This document shows, in pieces, positions 6,047 through 13,359 of a DNA stretch of 18,881 nucleotides; the stretch's first letter is position 1, and every line of letters starts with the position of its first letter. The DNA comes from an uncultured Clostridia bacterium (lineage in GTDB: Bacteria > Bacillota > Clostridia > Oscillospirales > Oscillospiraceae). The notes beneath the pieces were generated by a model, which had not been told where the DNA came from, ran no database searches, and saw only the letters and a list, made by a program, of their open reading frames with translations. The position numbers and the translations under genes are program-made. The stretch is from NCBI GenBank assembly GCA_946184215.1, contig CAMHER010000011.1, forward strand, positions 1 to 18,881, in the 5' to 3' direction.

Positions 6047-7663
6047 ATGAACGAAGCAAAACTTTCCTTGACCGAGCAGAACGAGCTGCTGCTGCGGGAA
6101 AACGAGGCGCTGCGCCGTCAGCTTGTCGAGGCGCAGAACGCCAACATGGCAAAAGAAGCGTTTTTGAGCAACATGTCCCACGATATCCGCACGCCGATGA
6201 ACGCCATCGTCGGCATGACGGCGCTGGCCAAAAAGCATATCGACGAAAAGGGCCGCGTCTGCGACGCGCTGGACAAGATCGAAATTGCAAGCTCCCATCT
6301 GTTGAGTCTTATCAACGATGTGCTGGACATGTCGCGCATCAACTCCGGCCGCATGTCGATTACCGAAGAGCTCTTCTCGCTGGGCGATCTGCTGCACGAA
6401 ACGCTGACGCTTGTCCGCCCCCAGGCCGAGCAGCGCCGTCACAGCTTTCATTTCGACGCGGAAAACATCTTTGCCGAGAGCCTTTACGGCGACGCGCTGC
6501 GTCTGCGCCAGATCTATGTGAACATTATCAGCAACGCTTTGAAATATACGCCGGACGGCGGCAAGATCGACGTCTCCGTCTCCCAGGAAGAGGCGGATGA
6601 TCGCTGTGTGCTGCTCTTCCGCTGCCGTGACAACGGCATCGGCATGAGTGAGGATTTCCTCAAGCGTATTTTTGATCCCTTCGAACGCGTCACCACCTCT
6701 ACCCTCTCCGGCGTGGAGGGGACGGGGCTGGGCATGAGCATTGTCAAAAAGCTCATCGACAGCATGGGCGGCACGATCACGATTGAAAGCGCCCCCGGCA
6801 AGGGTACTTCTGTCACGGTCCGCCTGCCCCTGCGCTATGAAGCAGAGAAGATCGACGCCGCTCCGCTTGCGGGAAAACGGCTTTTGATCGTCGAGGCCGA
6901 CGAGGGCATGCAGCAGCTCTATCGCAGCTATCTCGGTGAGTTTGGCCTTTCCTTCACGATCGTCTCCTCCTCTTCCGAGGCAGTGGCCGCCATCACCGAG
7001 GCAGACTTTCGCGGCGAGGACTTCTCCTGCGCCGTTCTCGGCCGCTCCGTCGGTCAGGGAGGCGACGTTTTCGAGCTTGCCTCCTATCTGCACAAGGCCG
7101 AGGGCGCCCTCACGCTGGTCCTTATCAGTGATCTGAACTGGACGGAGGTCGAATACCACGCAAACCGCAGCGGGATCTCTGCCTTTATTCCGATCCCCTT
7201 TTTCCGCAAATCGCTCATCAACGGTCTTTCCCGCTCTCTTGAGTCCGCCGACGAGGGGGAGCGCGTCTCTGCCATTCCCGACCTGTCCGGCAGGCGCATC
7301 CTGCTGGCGGAGGACAACGACATCAACCGCGAGATCGCCTGCGAGATTCTCGCTGCCACCAATGCCGCCGTCGACACCGCCGCAAACGGAGCCGAGGCGC
7401 TGGAGCGTTTTCTCTCTTCCGATCTCGGAACCTATGATCTGATTCTGATGGACATTCAGATGCCCGTCATGGACGGCTATACCGCCGTGAGGCAGATCCG
7501 CGCCGCCGACCGCGCCGACGCCCGGAGCATTCCGATCTATGCCATGACCGCCAACGCCTTTGCCGAGGATATTGCCCGCGCCCGGGCGTGCGGCATGAAC
7601 GGCCACATTGCCAAGCCCATCGACGTCACGCTTCTGATGCAAACGCTGCGTCAGGCGTTTTGA
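6047..7663 (+). CDS. Soluble hybrid histidine kinase with two receiver domains (one degenerate)
   Basis: 538 residues with no membrane span and no recognisable sensor domain. Order: a short coiled coil (about 1-35, SLTEQNELLLRENEALRRQL); HisKA with H-box SHDIRTPMNAIVGM, phospho-acceptor H45; HATPase with N163 (SNALKYTP), D195 in DNGIGM and GTGLGMS near 225-231; a first receiver-like domain (about 276-395); a second receiver (415-538). The second is intact: E422/D423 acid pocket, D469 in LMDIQMPVMDG, K523. In the first, the phospho-Asp position is Gly332 (AVLGRS), so it cannot be phosphorylated in the usual way. The ATG at 6047 lies 10 bases after GAGGAG; a GTG at 6038 is too close to it. The missing sensor suggests a cytoplasmic input through the coiled coil or the dead receiver. 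No separate DNA-binding regulator follows; the next gene is HD-GYP-like. Confidence 0.93.
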   Translation: MNEAKLSLTEQNELLLRENEALRRQLVEAQNANMAKEAFLSNMSHDIRTPMNAIVGMTALAKKHIDEKGRVCDALDKIEIASSHLLSLINDVLDMSRINSGRMSITEELFSLGDLLHETLTLVRPQAEQRRHSFHFDAENIFAESLYGDALRLRQIYVNIISNALKYTPDGGKIDVSVSQEEADDRCVLLFRCRDNGIGMSEDFLKRIFDPFERVTTSTLSGVEGTGLGMSIVKKLIDSMGGTITIESAPGKGTSVTVRLPLRYEAEKIDAAPLAGKRLLIVEADEGMQQLYRSYLGEFGLSFTIVSSSSEAVAAITEADFRGEDFSCAVLGRSVGQGGDVFELASYLHKAEGALTLVLISDLNWTEVEYHANRSGISAFIPIPFFRKSLINGLSRSLESADEGERVSAIPDLSGRRILLAEDNDINREIACEILAATNAAVDTAANGAEALERFLSSDLGTYDLILMDIQMPVMDGYTAVRQIRAADRADARSIPIYAMTANAFAEDIARARACGMNGHIAKPIDVTLLMQTLRQAF

Positions 7664-7697
7664 GAAAGAAAAGCACCGCCGAAAGGAGGGGAAGAAG

Positions 7698-9530
7698 ATG
7701 CTGCCCTATCAAACGCACTATCTGGAAAACACCCGGCAGATCGCCGCGCTGAGCGATTTTTACGGCATCACCGCCCCCGACTACAGGCAGTGGTACGAAA
7801 AGCAGCTCGACGCACGCAGGCAGATCGCCGCCCTGCGGGAGGAAAACGTTGCGCTGTTAAACGAGCACCTTTTCCCCGCCCTGGACGGCCTGCACGCCGC
7901 CAGTGCCGAGGACATCGCCGCGCTGGAGGCCTTTGCCGCCGCGCTGATGGACTGGTCTACCAACCTTGACTGCGGCATTTACCTGCTGATCCATGACTCT
8001 CTGCTGAGCCTGTACCGTTTTCGCCGCGACCGCGACCGCGTCATCAAGGAGTTGTATATGGTCGGCATGGGGCTCTATTACCAGGGCCGTGCTCTTCAGG
8101 GGACGGAATGCGCTGCCTCAGACGCCTTTCGTTTCCGCAATGAGATGGTCTTTACCGAAGGCGGCTCTTATCTGAAATTCTTCTCGGAGATTGACGACGA
8201 GCAGACCAAGGGCTATATCATCCGCGCGCTGGCCAACATCGCCATCTGCTCAAGAGATCTGCGGCGCCGGGTTGCGATCAGCAAACGCGTCCTGCAGATC
8301 GTACAGGACGACTATTACCGCACGCTGGCCCCCTCCCTGCCCTGGGACACCTTTCTGCAGCGCACCCACCAGCAGATGAGCTCCAATCGCGCTGTGCTCT
8401 CGAAGGGCGGTTTGGGTGCGGAGGAGCTGGCGGCCGTGCTGGAATCCTGCGAGGTTGTCTTCAAGCCTGAATCCGGCACCGACACGCCAAATGTCCGCTG
8501 GCTCTGGCCCTATTACGAAATGGAATACAGCTGCGGCTTCGTCGATCTTGCCACGACCCTTGCACGGATGGAACGCCTCATCGAGGATTCGCCTTACAAC
8601 AGCTATGATGTTTCCGGCCTGTACGCCAACGTTCAGCTGCCGATCTATTACGGCCGCCTGGTGCGGGACAATCCCGCGCTGCAAAGCAAGCGTGAACATA
8701 TCCGTTTTCTTGACCGCGCCTACCGGAAGATGATGCAGACGCTGATGAGCTATCCCTCCGACAGCTTCACCGACTTTTTCTTTTACAACATCTGCCTTGT
8801 CATCACCGATTATTTTGAGATCGATGGGGTTGAGAGCTACCGGGATATCACGACCAGACTGATGCAGCGTCTGACAGGCAATCTGTATATCCGCTCTCGC
8901 CGCGCGGGCGAGCTGATGCGTCTTATCGCTGCCGCGATATGCCGCAGCGAACCGGATTTCTTTGATGATATCGACTTTCTGCGCGCGCTCCCTCCCGGAG
9001 AGGAAAAACTGCGCGCCGTCACAGACTACGCCGAGCAGTGCGGGCTGTATCACGACTTTGGGCTGATCAAAATGAATTTTGAGCGGCTGTGCCAAACCCG
9101 CGATCTGTTCGAAGGTGAGCAGCGCATGTACGAGCTGCACACCATTTCCGGCCACGATGATCTCGCCAGGCGCGCCTCCACCGCCATCTACGCCGACGCA
9201 GCGCTTGGCCACCACCGCTGGTACAACGGTGCGGACGGCTATCCGGCAGACTATGTGCGCAATGCCTCGCCCTACCGGCAGATGACAGATCTGGTCGCCG
9301 TCGTGGCGTACCTGAACGAAAGCGGCGACATCTCGCCGCGTGGGGCGATCTCCTCTGTTCTGGCGCAGGAGCGGCGGCGCTTCTCCCCGCTCATCACCGC
9401 CTACCTGTCGGACGATGCGCTGCAGGCAGAGATCGAAGCGGTCTTTGCCCGGCAGGATGAGCCGGCCTATCGCGCTCTGTATGCAGAGCTGCGGGGGAAG
9501 GAAAACAACACGATTCACGAGGTGACTTGA
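7698..9530 (+). CDS. HD-GYP-like protein with a large uncharacterised helical N-terminal region
   Basis: 610 residues, soluble. The first 440 or so residues are predicted mostly helical, with repeated aromatic/Arg-rich helices that could be TPR-like; I recognise no named domain. The C-terminal part lines up with an HD-GYP phosphodiesterase: LYHDFGLIKM (H452, D453) in place of LLHDxGKI, a H481 at the HPxxG position, HHRWYNGADGYP (H505, H506, G514-P516) and a final RQMTDLVAVV helix like the RIxxVAD helix. HD-GYP enzymes hydrolyse cyclic di-GMP. Here the Lys of HDxGK is Leu and the GYP loop reads NGADGYP rather than DGSGYP, so activity may be altered or lost. AGGAGGG precedes the ATG by seven bases. 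It follows the kinase by 34 bases and precedes alr by four, so it is likely the kinase's partner or output. Confidence 0.78.
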   Translation: MLPYQTHYLENTRQIAALSDFYGITAPDYRQWYEKQLDARRQIAALREENVALLNEHLFPALDGLHAASAEDIAALEAFAAALMDWSTNLDCGIYLLIHDSLLSLYRFRRDRDRVIKELYMVGMGLYYQGRALQGTECAASDAFRFRNEMVFTEGGSYLKFFSEIDDEQTKGYIIRALANIAICSRDLRRRVAISKRVLQIVQDDYYRTLAPSLPWDTFLQRTHQQMSSNRAVLSKGGLGAEELAAVLESCEVVFKPESGTDTPNVRWLWPYYEMEYSCGFVDLATTLARMERLIEDSPYNSYDVSGLYANVQLPIYYGRLVRDNPALQSKREHIRFLDRAYRKMMQTLMSYPSDSFTDFFFYNICLVITDYFEIDGVESYRDITTRLMQRLTGNLYIRSRRAGELMRLIAAAICRSEPDFFDDIDFLRALPPGEEKLRAVTDYAEQCGLYHDFGLIKMNFERLCQTRDLFEGEQRMYELHTISGHDDLARRASTAIYADAALGHHRWYNGADGYPADYVRNASPYRQMTDLVAVVAYLNESGDISPRGAISSVLAQERRRFSPLITAYLSDDALQAEIEAVFARQDEPAYRALYAELRGKENNTIHEVT

Positions 9531-9534
9531 CGAT

Positions 9535-10665
9535 ATGGATGATCTGAGGAAAAGGACCTGGGCTGAAATCAATCTTGCCAATATCCGCCACAATTATCTG
9601 TCGATCCGAAGCCGTCTTCCCGACGGCTGCCGGTTTCTGGGCGTGGTCAAGGCGGACGCCTACGGCCACGGCGCGGTGCAGGTCTCGCGGCTGCTGCAGG
9701 ACGCCGGAGCGGACTACCTGGCTGTCGCAGGGCTTGACGAGGCGATGGAGCTGCGCCAAAACGGCATTTTCCTGCCGATCCTGATCCTCGGCCACACGCC
9801 CCCGGAATATACCGAGACCCTGATCCGCAACGACATCACCCAGGCCGTGACCTGTCTTGCCAAGGCCGAAGAATACTCCCGGGAGGCCTCCCGTCTCGGC
9901 CGGACGCTTCGCATCCACATCAAGGTCGATACCGGTATGTCCCGCCTGGGCTTTCTGTGCGCCGGGCCCCATTTTGACGACGGTGTCGAAAACATTCTCT
10001 ATGCCTGCTCCCTTCCGGGGCTGGAGAGCGAGGGGATCTTTACCCACTTTGCCGTATCCGACGAGCCGGGAGAGGATAACGAGGCTTACACCCGTGCCCA
10101 GTTCGGTCTTTTCCTTCGCGTCATCGACGCGGTAAAGGAGCGCGGCGTCTGTTTTGCCATCCGCCACTGCGCCAACAGCGGCGCTGTGCTGCATTATCCG
10201 GAGATGGCTTTGGACATGGTGCGGCCCGGCCTGCTGCTCTACGGCTATGGCGACGAGTCCGGCACACTGGATCTCAGACCCTGCATGCGGCTGATGACCC
10301 GCATCACCACCATCAAGCACTATGAGAGCGGCACCTCCGTCAGCTATGGCCGCCGCTTTGTGACGGATAAGCTCACCCGCATGGCGGTGCTGGGCATCGG
10401 CTATGCCGACGGGCTGCCCCGGGCATGCTCGAACCGCTGCAGCTTCTACATTGCCGGCGGCTATGCCCCCCAGCGCGGCAGTATCTGCATGGACATGTGC
10501 ATGGCCGACGTGACCGATCTGCCTGACGCCGCTGTAGACGGTGAGGTGGAGATCTTCGGCGAACACTGCGATATCCGCTTGCTGTCCGAAGCTGCGCAGA
10601 CTATTCCCTACGAGCTGCTGTGCGCTGTCAACAAGCGTGTTCCCCGCGTCTACCGATCGAAATAA
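9535..10665 (+). CDS. alr: Alanine racemase
   Basis: 376 residues, the normal length for this fold-type III PLP enzyme, which interconverts L- and D-alanine for peptidoglycan (and, where present, teichoic acid D-alanylation). The PLP lysine is K39 in VVKADAYGHG. The second catalytic base, equivalent to Tyr265 of the Geobacillus enzyme, is Y271 in VSYGRRF, and the active-site entrance motif GIGYADG follows at Y290. Other landmarks: HIKVDTGMSRLGF, GIFTHFAVSDE, HCANSGAVL, MVRPGLLLYG. The ATG lies four bases after the HD-GYP-like stop; the ribosome binding site GAGGTGA is inside the end of that gene, so translation is coupled. A strong terminator at 10669-10702 ends the operon. Placing alr behind a kinase and an HD-GYP-like protein is uncommon. 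A broad-specificity racemase (Bsr) is less likely given the good Alr match. Confidence 0.96.
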   Translation: MDDLRKRTWAEINLANIRHNYLSIRSRLPDGCRFLGVVKADAYGHGAVQVSRLLQDAGADYLAVAGLDEAMELRQNGIFLPILILGHTPPEYTETLIRNDITQAVTCLAKAEEYSREASRLGRTLRIHIKVDTGMSRLGFLCAGPHFDDGVENILYACSLPGLESEGIFTHFAVSDEPGEDNEAYTRAQFGLFLRVIDAVKERGVCFAIRHCANSGAVLHYPEMALDMVRPGLLLYGYGDESGTLDLRPCMRLMTRITTIKHYESGTSVSYGRRFVTDKLTRMAVLGIGYADGLPRACSNRCSFYIAGGYAPQRGSICMDMCMADVTDLPDAAVDGEVEIFGEHCDIRLLSEAAQTIPYELLCAVNKRVPRVYRSK

Positions 10666-10668
10666 AGG

Positions 10669-10702
10669 GAAAAAACAGGGATTTGCCGATCCCTGTTTTT
10701 TC
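10669..10702 (+). terminator. Intrinsic terminator after alr
   Basis: A perfect 12-position stem (10671-10682 with 10689-10700) around a six-base loop, whose outer arms are A5 and T5, extending to T6. It starts three to six bases after the alr stop and closes the kinase/HD-GYP-like/alr operon. Confidence 0.92.
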
Positions 10703-10713
10703 TTGCGCCTTCG

Positions 10714-10742
10714 TTGAAAAGGGCGCGGAGATATGGTAAAAT
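10714..10742 (+). promoter_or_regulatory. Promoter of the RNase/prmA/PIG-L operon
   Basis: TTGAAA (10714-10719), 17 bases, TAAAAT (10737-10742) preceded by TGG, so also an extended -10. Start is predicted near 10749. It lies directly after the alr terminator. Confidence 0.72.
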
Positions 10743-10782
10743 AATATGATACAGGAAATAATGAGACGGAGGCATGCAGACG

Positions 10783-12396
10783 ATGAAAATCAGTTTTCTC
10801 GGCGCCACGCACGAGGTCACCGGCAGCTGCACCTATCTGGAGACTGGTTCCCAGCGGGGATTGGTGGACTTTGGTATGGAGCAGGGCAAGGACATTTTTG
10901 TCAACCAGGCTCTGCCTGTGGATCCCTCGCAGCTGGACTTTGTTCTGGTCACCCACGCCCACATAGATCACTCCGGCAGGCTGCCGCTGCTGTGCAAGCA
11001 GGGCTTTCGGGGCGGGATCTATCTGACCGAGGCCACGGCCAATCTCTGTGACATCATGCTGCGCGACAGCGCGAACATCCAGCTGCAGGAGGCAGAATGG
11101 CAGAACCGCAAGGCGCAGCGCGCGGGCGAGGCGCTCTATGAGCCGCTTTACGACCTTGACGACGTGCAGCGGGCCGTCAACTGCTTCCGCCCGTGCAAAA
11201 CCGGCGAGCTGATCCACATCGGGGAGAACGTCGCCGTCCGCTTCGTCAACGCGGGCCATCTGCTGGGCTCGGCCTCTCTTGAGGTCTGGCTCACCGAGGG
11301 CGGCGTGACAAAAAAGCTGGCCTTCAGCGGCGATCTCGGTAATCGCAACATGCCCATCATCAGCCACATGGACCATATCCGCGAGGCGGACTATATCGTC
11401 ATCGAATCCACCTACGGCGACCGTCTGCACGAGCGCAGCGCCGATTCCGTCCAGTATCTGGCAGATGTCATCCAGCGCACGCTGGACCGGGGCGGCAATG
11501 TGGTCATTCCCTCCTTTGCCGTCGGACGCACGCAGGAGATGCTCTACATGATCCGCGAGCTGAAGAACGCCCATCTGGTCCATGGTCACGGCGATTTTCC
11601 CGTGTATGTGGACAGTCCCCTCGCCGTCGAGGCCACCAGCATTTTCCTCCAATGTGACCGCGACTGCTTTGATCCCGCCACGCAGCAGCTGCTCGACGCA
11701 GGCGTCAATCCGCTGATGAGCCCGGGACTGAACGTCTCGGTATCCAGCGACGAATCCAAGCGCATCAACGACGACCGCACGCCCAAGGTCATCATTTCCT
11801 CCTCCGGCATGTGCGAAGGCGGCCGCATCCGCCACCATCTCAAGCACAACCTCTGGCGGGCGGAGAGCACGATTCTCTTTGTGGGCTATCAGGCGGTCGG
11901 CACTCTCGGCCGCATTCTCCTTGACGGCGGCAAAAGCACCGTCAAGCTCTTCGGTGAAGATATTGCCGTCCACGCCGAGATTCTTTTCATGCCCGGCAAG
12001 AGCGGCCACGCCGACCGCGACGGTCTGCTGGACTGGCTCGCCGCCTTTGAGAAAAAGCCCGCCATGGTCTTCGTCAACCACGGTGAGGACGCCGTGACCG
12101 AGTCCTTTGCCGCCCTTGTCACGGAACGCTTCGGCTATAAAACCTGCGCGCCGTACAGCGGCACCACTTACGACCTGCTGGCCGACAGCTTCACGGTCAG
12201 GCCCGCGGGCATTCCCATCGTCAAAAAGGCCGCGGAGACGCCGCAGGCTCAGCGCAAGCGGATGCTGTTTGAAAAGCTTGTGGCTGCGGGGCAGCGCCTT
12301 GTCAAGGTCATCCGCTCCTGCGAGGGTATGTCCAACAAGGACGTGGGCAAATTCACCGATCAGATCAACCGGCTCTGCGACAAGTGGCAGAGATAA
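10783..12396 (+). CDS. Metallo-beta-lactamase fold, beta-CASP family ribonuclease (Cft2/YSH1-like)
   Basis: 537 residues. The N-terminal metallo-beta-lactamase half has the two-metal signature HAHIDH (H58, H60, D62, H63), H159 in NAGHLLGSAS and D184 in SGDLG. A beta-CASP insert follows, with ESTYGDRLH near 205, VIPSFAVGRTQEML and VYVDSPLAVEAT, then SSSGMCEGGRI and the motif-C histidine H409 in KSGHAD, with a VNHGE segment after it: an RNA-specific metallo-beta-lactamase domain order. The family contains endo- and 5'-3' exoribonucleases of mRNA turnover. The last 60 residues are basic and specific to this branch. I start at the ATG 10783 (MKISFLGATHEVTGS), the usual family N-terminus, 10 bases after GGAGG; the ATG at 10774 is one base from that site. 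It heads a four-gene operon with prmA 24 bases downstream. Confidence 0.92.
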   Translation: MKISFLGATHEVTGSCTYLETGSQRGLVDFGMEQGKDIFVNQALPVDPSQLDFVLVTHAHIDHSGRLPLLCKQGFRGGIYLTEATANLCDIMLRDSANIQLQEAEWQNRKAQRAGEALYEPLYDLDDVQRAVNCFRPCKTGELIHIGENVAVRFVNAGHLLGSASLEVWLTEGGVTKKLAFSGDLGNRNMPIISHMDHIREADYIVIESTYGDRLHERSADSVQYLADVIQRTLDRGGNVVIPSFAVGRTQEMLYMIRELKNAHLVHGHGDFPVYVDSPLAVEATSIFLQCDRDCFDPATQQLLDAGVNPLMSPGLNVSVSSDESKRINDDRTPKVIISSSGMCEGGRIRHHLKHNLWRAESTILFVGYQAVGTLGRILLDGGKSTVKLFGEDIAVHAEILFMPGKSGHADRDGLLDWLAAFEKKPAMVFVNHGEDAVTESFAALVTERFGYKTCAPYSGTTYDLLADSFTVRPAGIPIVKKAAETPQAQRKRMLFEKLVAAGQRLVKVIRSCEGMSNKDVGKFTDQINRLCDKWQR

Positions 12397-12420
12397 ACAG
12401 GAAACGGAGATATACCGCTT

Positions 12421-13359
12421 ATGCGCTGGATAGAAGTATGCATCAACACGCCCCGTGAGGAGATCGACACGCGCTGTGAGGAGCTTGCCGCCCTCGGCGC
12501 GGGCGGTTTTGTCATCGAAAACGAGGACGATTTCCGCGAATTTCTGGAGAACAACCACCAGTATTGGGACTATGTGGACAAAGAGCTGTCCGACAGCTTT
12601 TCCGGCGTCAGCCGGATCAAGACCTATCTTGCCGACGACGAGGACGGACGCGCGATCCTTGCCGCCATCCGAAACGCGTACGGGGCCGTCTCGGTCTCCT
12701 TTGTGGAGGACAGCGACTGGGAGAACAACTGGCGCGAATACTACAAGCCCATTGAGATCGGAAAGAAGCTCGTCGTCGTTCCCGAGTGGGAGGAGATCCC
12801 CGCGGGCGGGCGGATCCCGCTCCGGCTGGACCCGGGTCTGATCTTCGGCACCGGAAGCCATCCGACCACACGCATGTGCCTTGCCGCGCTGGAGGACTTC
12901 GCCGGCAGCGGCAAACGCGTGCTGGATCTCGGCTGCGGCAGCGGGATCCTCGGAATTGGCGCGCTCAATCTGGGCTGCGAGAGCTGCACCGGCTGCGACA
13001 TTGATCCGAAGGCGCCCGATGTGGCCTGCGCCAACGCCGCGCTCAACGACATCGGCTCTGAGCGCTTCCGCGTTTACGCGGGAGATATTCTCACCGACGC
13101 TTCCCTGCGAAGCCTGCTGGGCAGCGGCTATGATATCGTCCTGGCCAACATTGTCTCTGACGTGATCATTCCCCTCTCGGCCCATGTGGGCGATTTTTTG
13201 GCCGAGGACGGTGTTTTCATCACCTCCGGCATTATCGACGGGCGCGAAGATGAGGTTGCCGCGGCGATCCGTTCAAACGGCTTTGTCATCACCGCACACC
13301 ACTGCGAAGAAGAGTGGCATTGCTTTGTCTGCGTGAGGGCAGCTCGATGCGGCGGCTGA
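12421..13359 (+). CDS. prmA: Ribosomal protein L11 methyltransferase
   Basis: 312 residues, full length. PrmA uses S-adenosylmethionine to trimethylate amino groups of ribosomal protein L11. The N-terminal 130 residues are the L11-recognition part (MRWIEVCINTPREEID, then EDSDWENNWREYYKP), followed by DPGLIFGTGSHPTTRMCL, a PrmA hallmark, and the methyltransferase motif I VLDLGCGSGILGI (from residue 167). CDIDPKA is the acidic SAM-ribose loop, and LANIVSDVI the NPPY-equivalent of this family. It begins 24 bases after the RNase gene (GGAG 11 bases before ATG) and its last 13 bases overlap the start of the PIG-L lipoprotein gene. In many Clostridia prmA sits with dnaJ and rsmE; that is not the case here. 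Confidence 0.97.
   Translation: MRWIEVCINTPREEIDTRCEELAALGAGGFVIENEDDFREFLENNHQYWDYVDKELSDSFSGVSRIKTYLADDEDGRAILAAIRNAYGAVSVSFVEDSDWENNWREYYKPIEIGKKLVVVPEWEEIPAGGRIPLRLDPGLIFGTGSHPTTRMCLAALEDFAGSGKRVLDLGCGSGILGIGALNLGCESCTGCDIDPKAPDVACANAALNDIGSERFRVYAGDILTDASLRSLLGSGYDIVLANIVSDVIIPLSAHVGDFLAEDGVFITSGIIDGREDEVAAAIRSNGFVITAHHCEEEWHCFVCVRAARCGG

Noticed and set aside
5918..7642. A 574-codon minus-strand frame opposite the hybrid kinase
   Set aside because: The plus-strand frame carries every kinase motif; the antisense product shows none and has no promoter or ribosome binding site.
9394..13185. A 1263-codon open frame on the minus strand
   Set aside because: It is antisense to the HD-GYP-like gene end, alr, the RNase gene and prmA, all clearly real. 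TTA, CTA and TCA codons are rare in these GC-rich genes, so the opposite codon-aligned frame has few stops. The translation has low-complexity Gly/Asp/Val/Ala composition and no domain.
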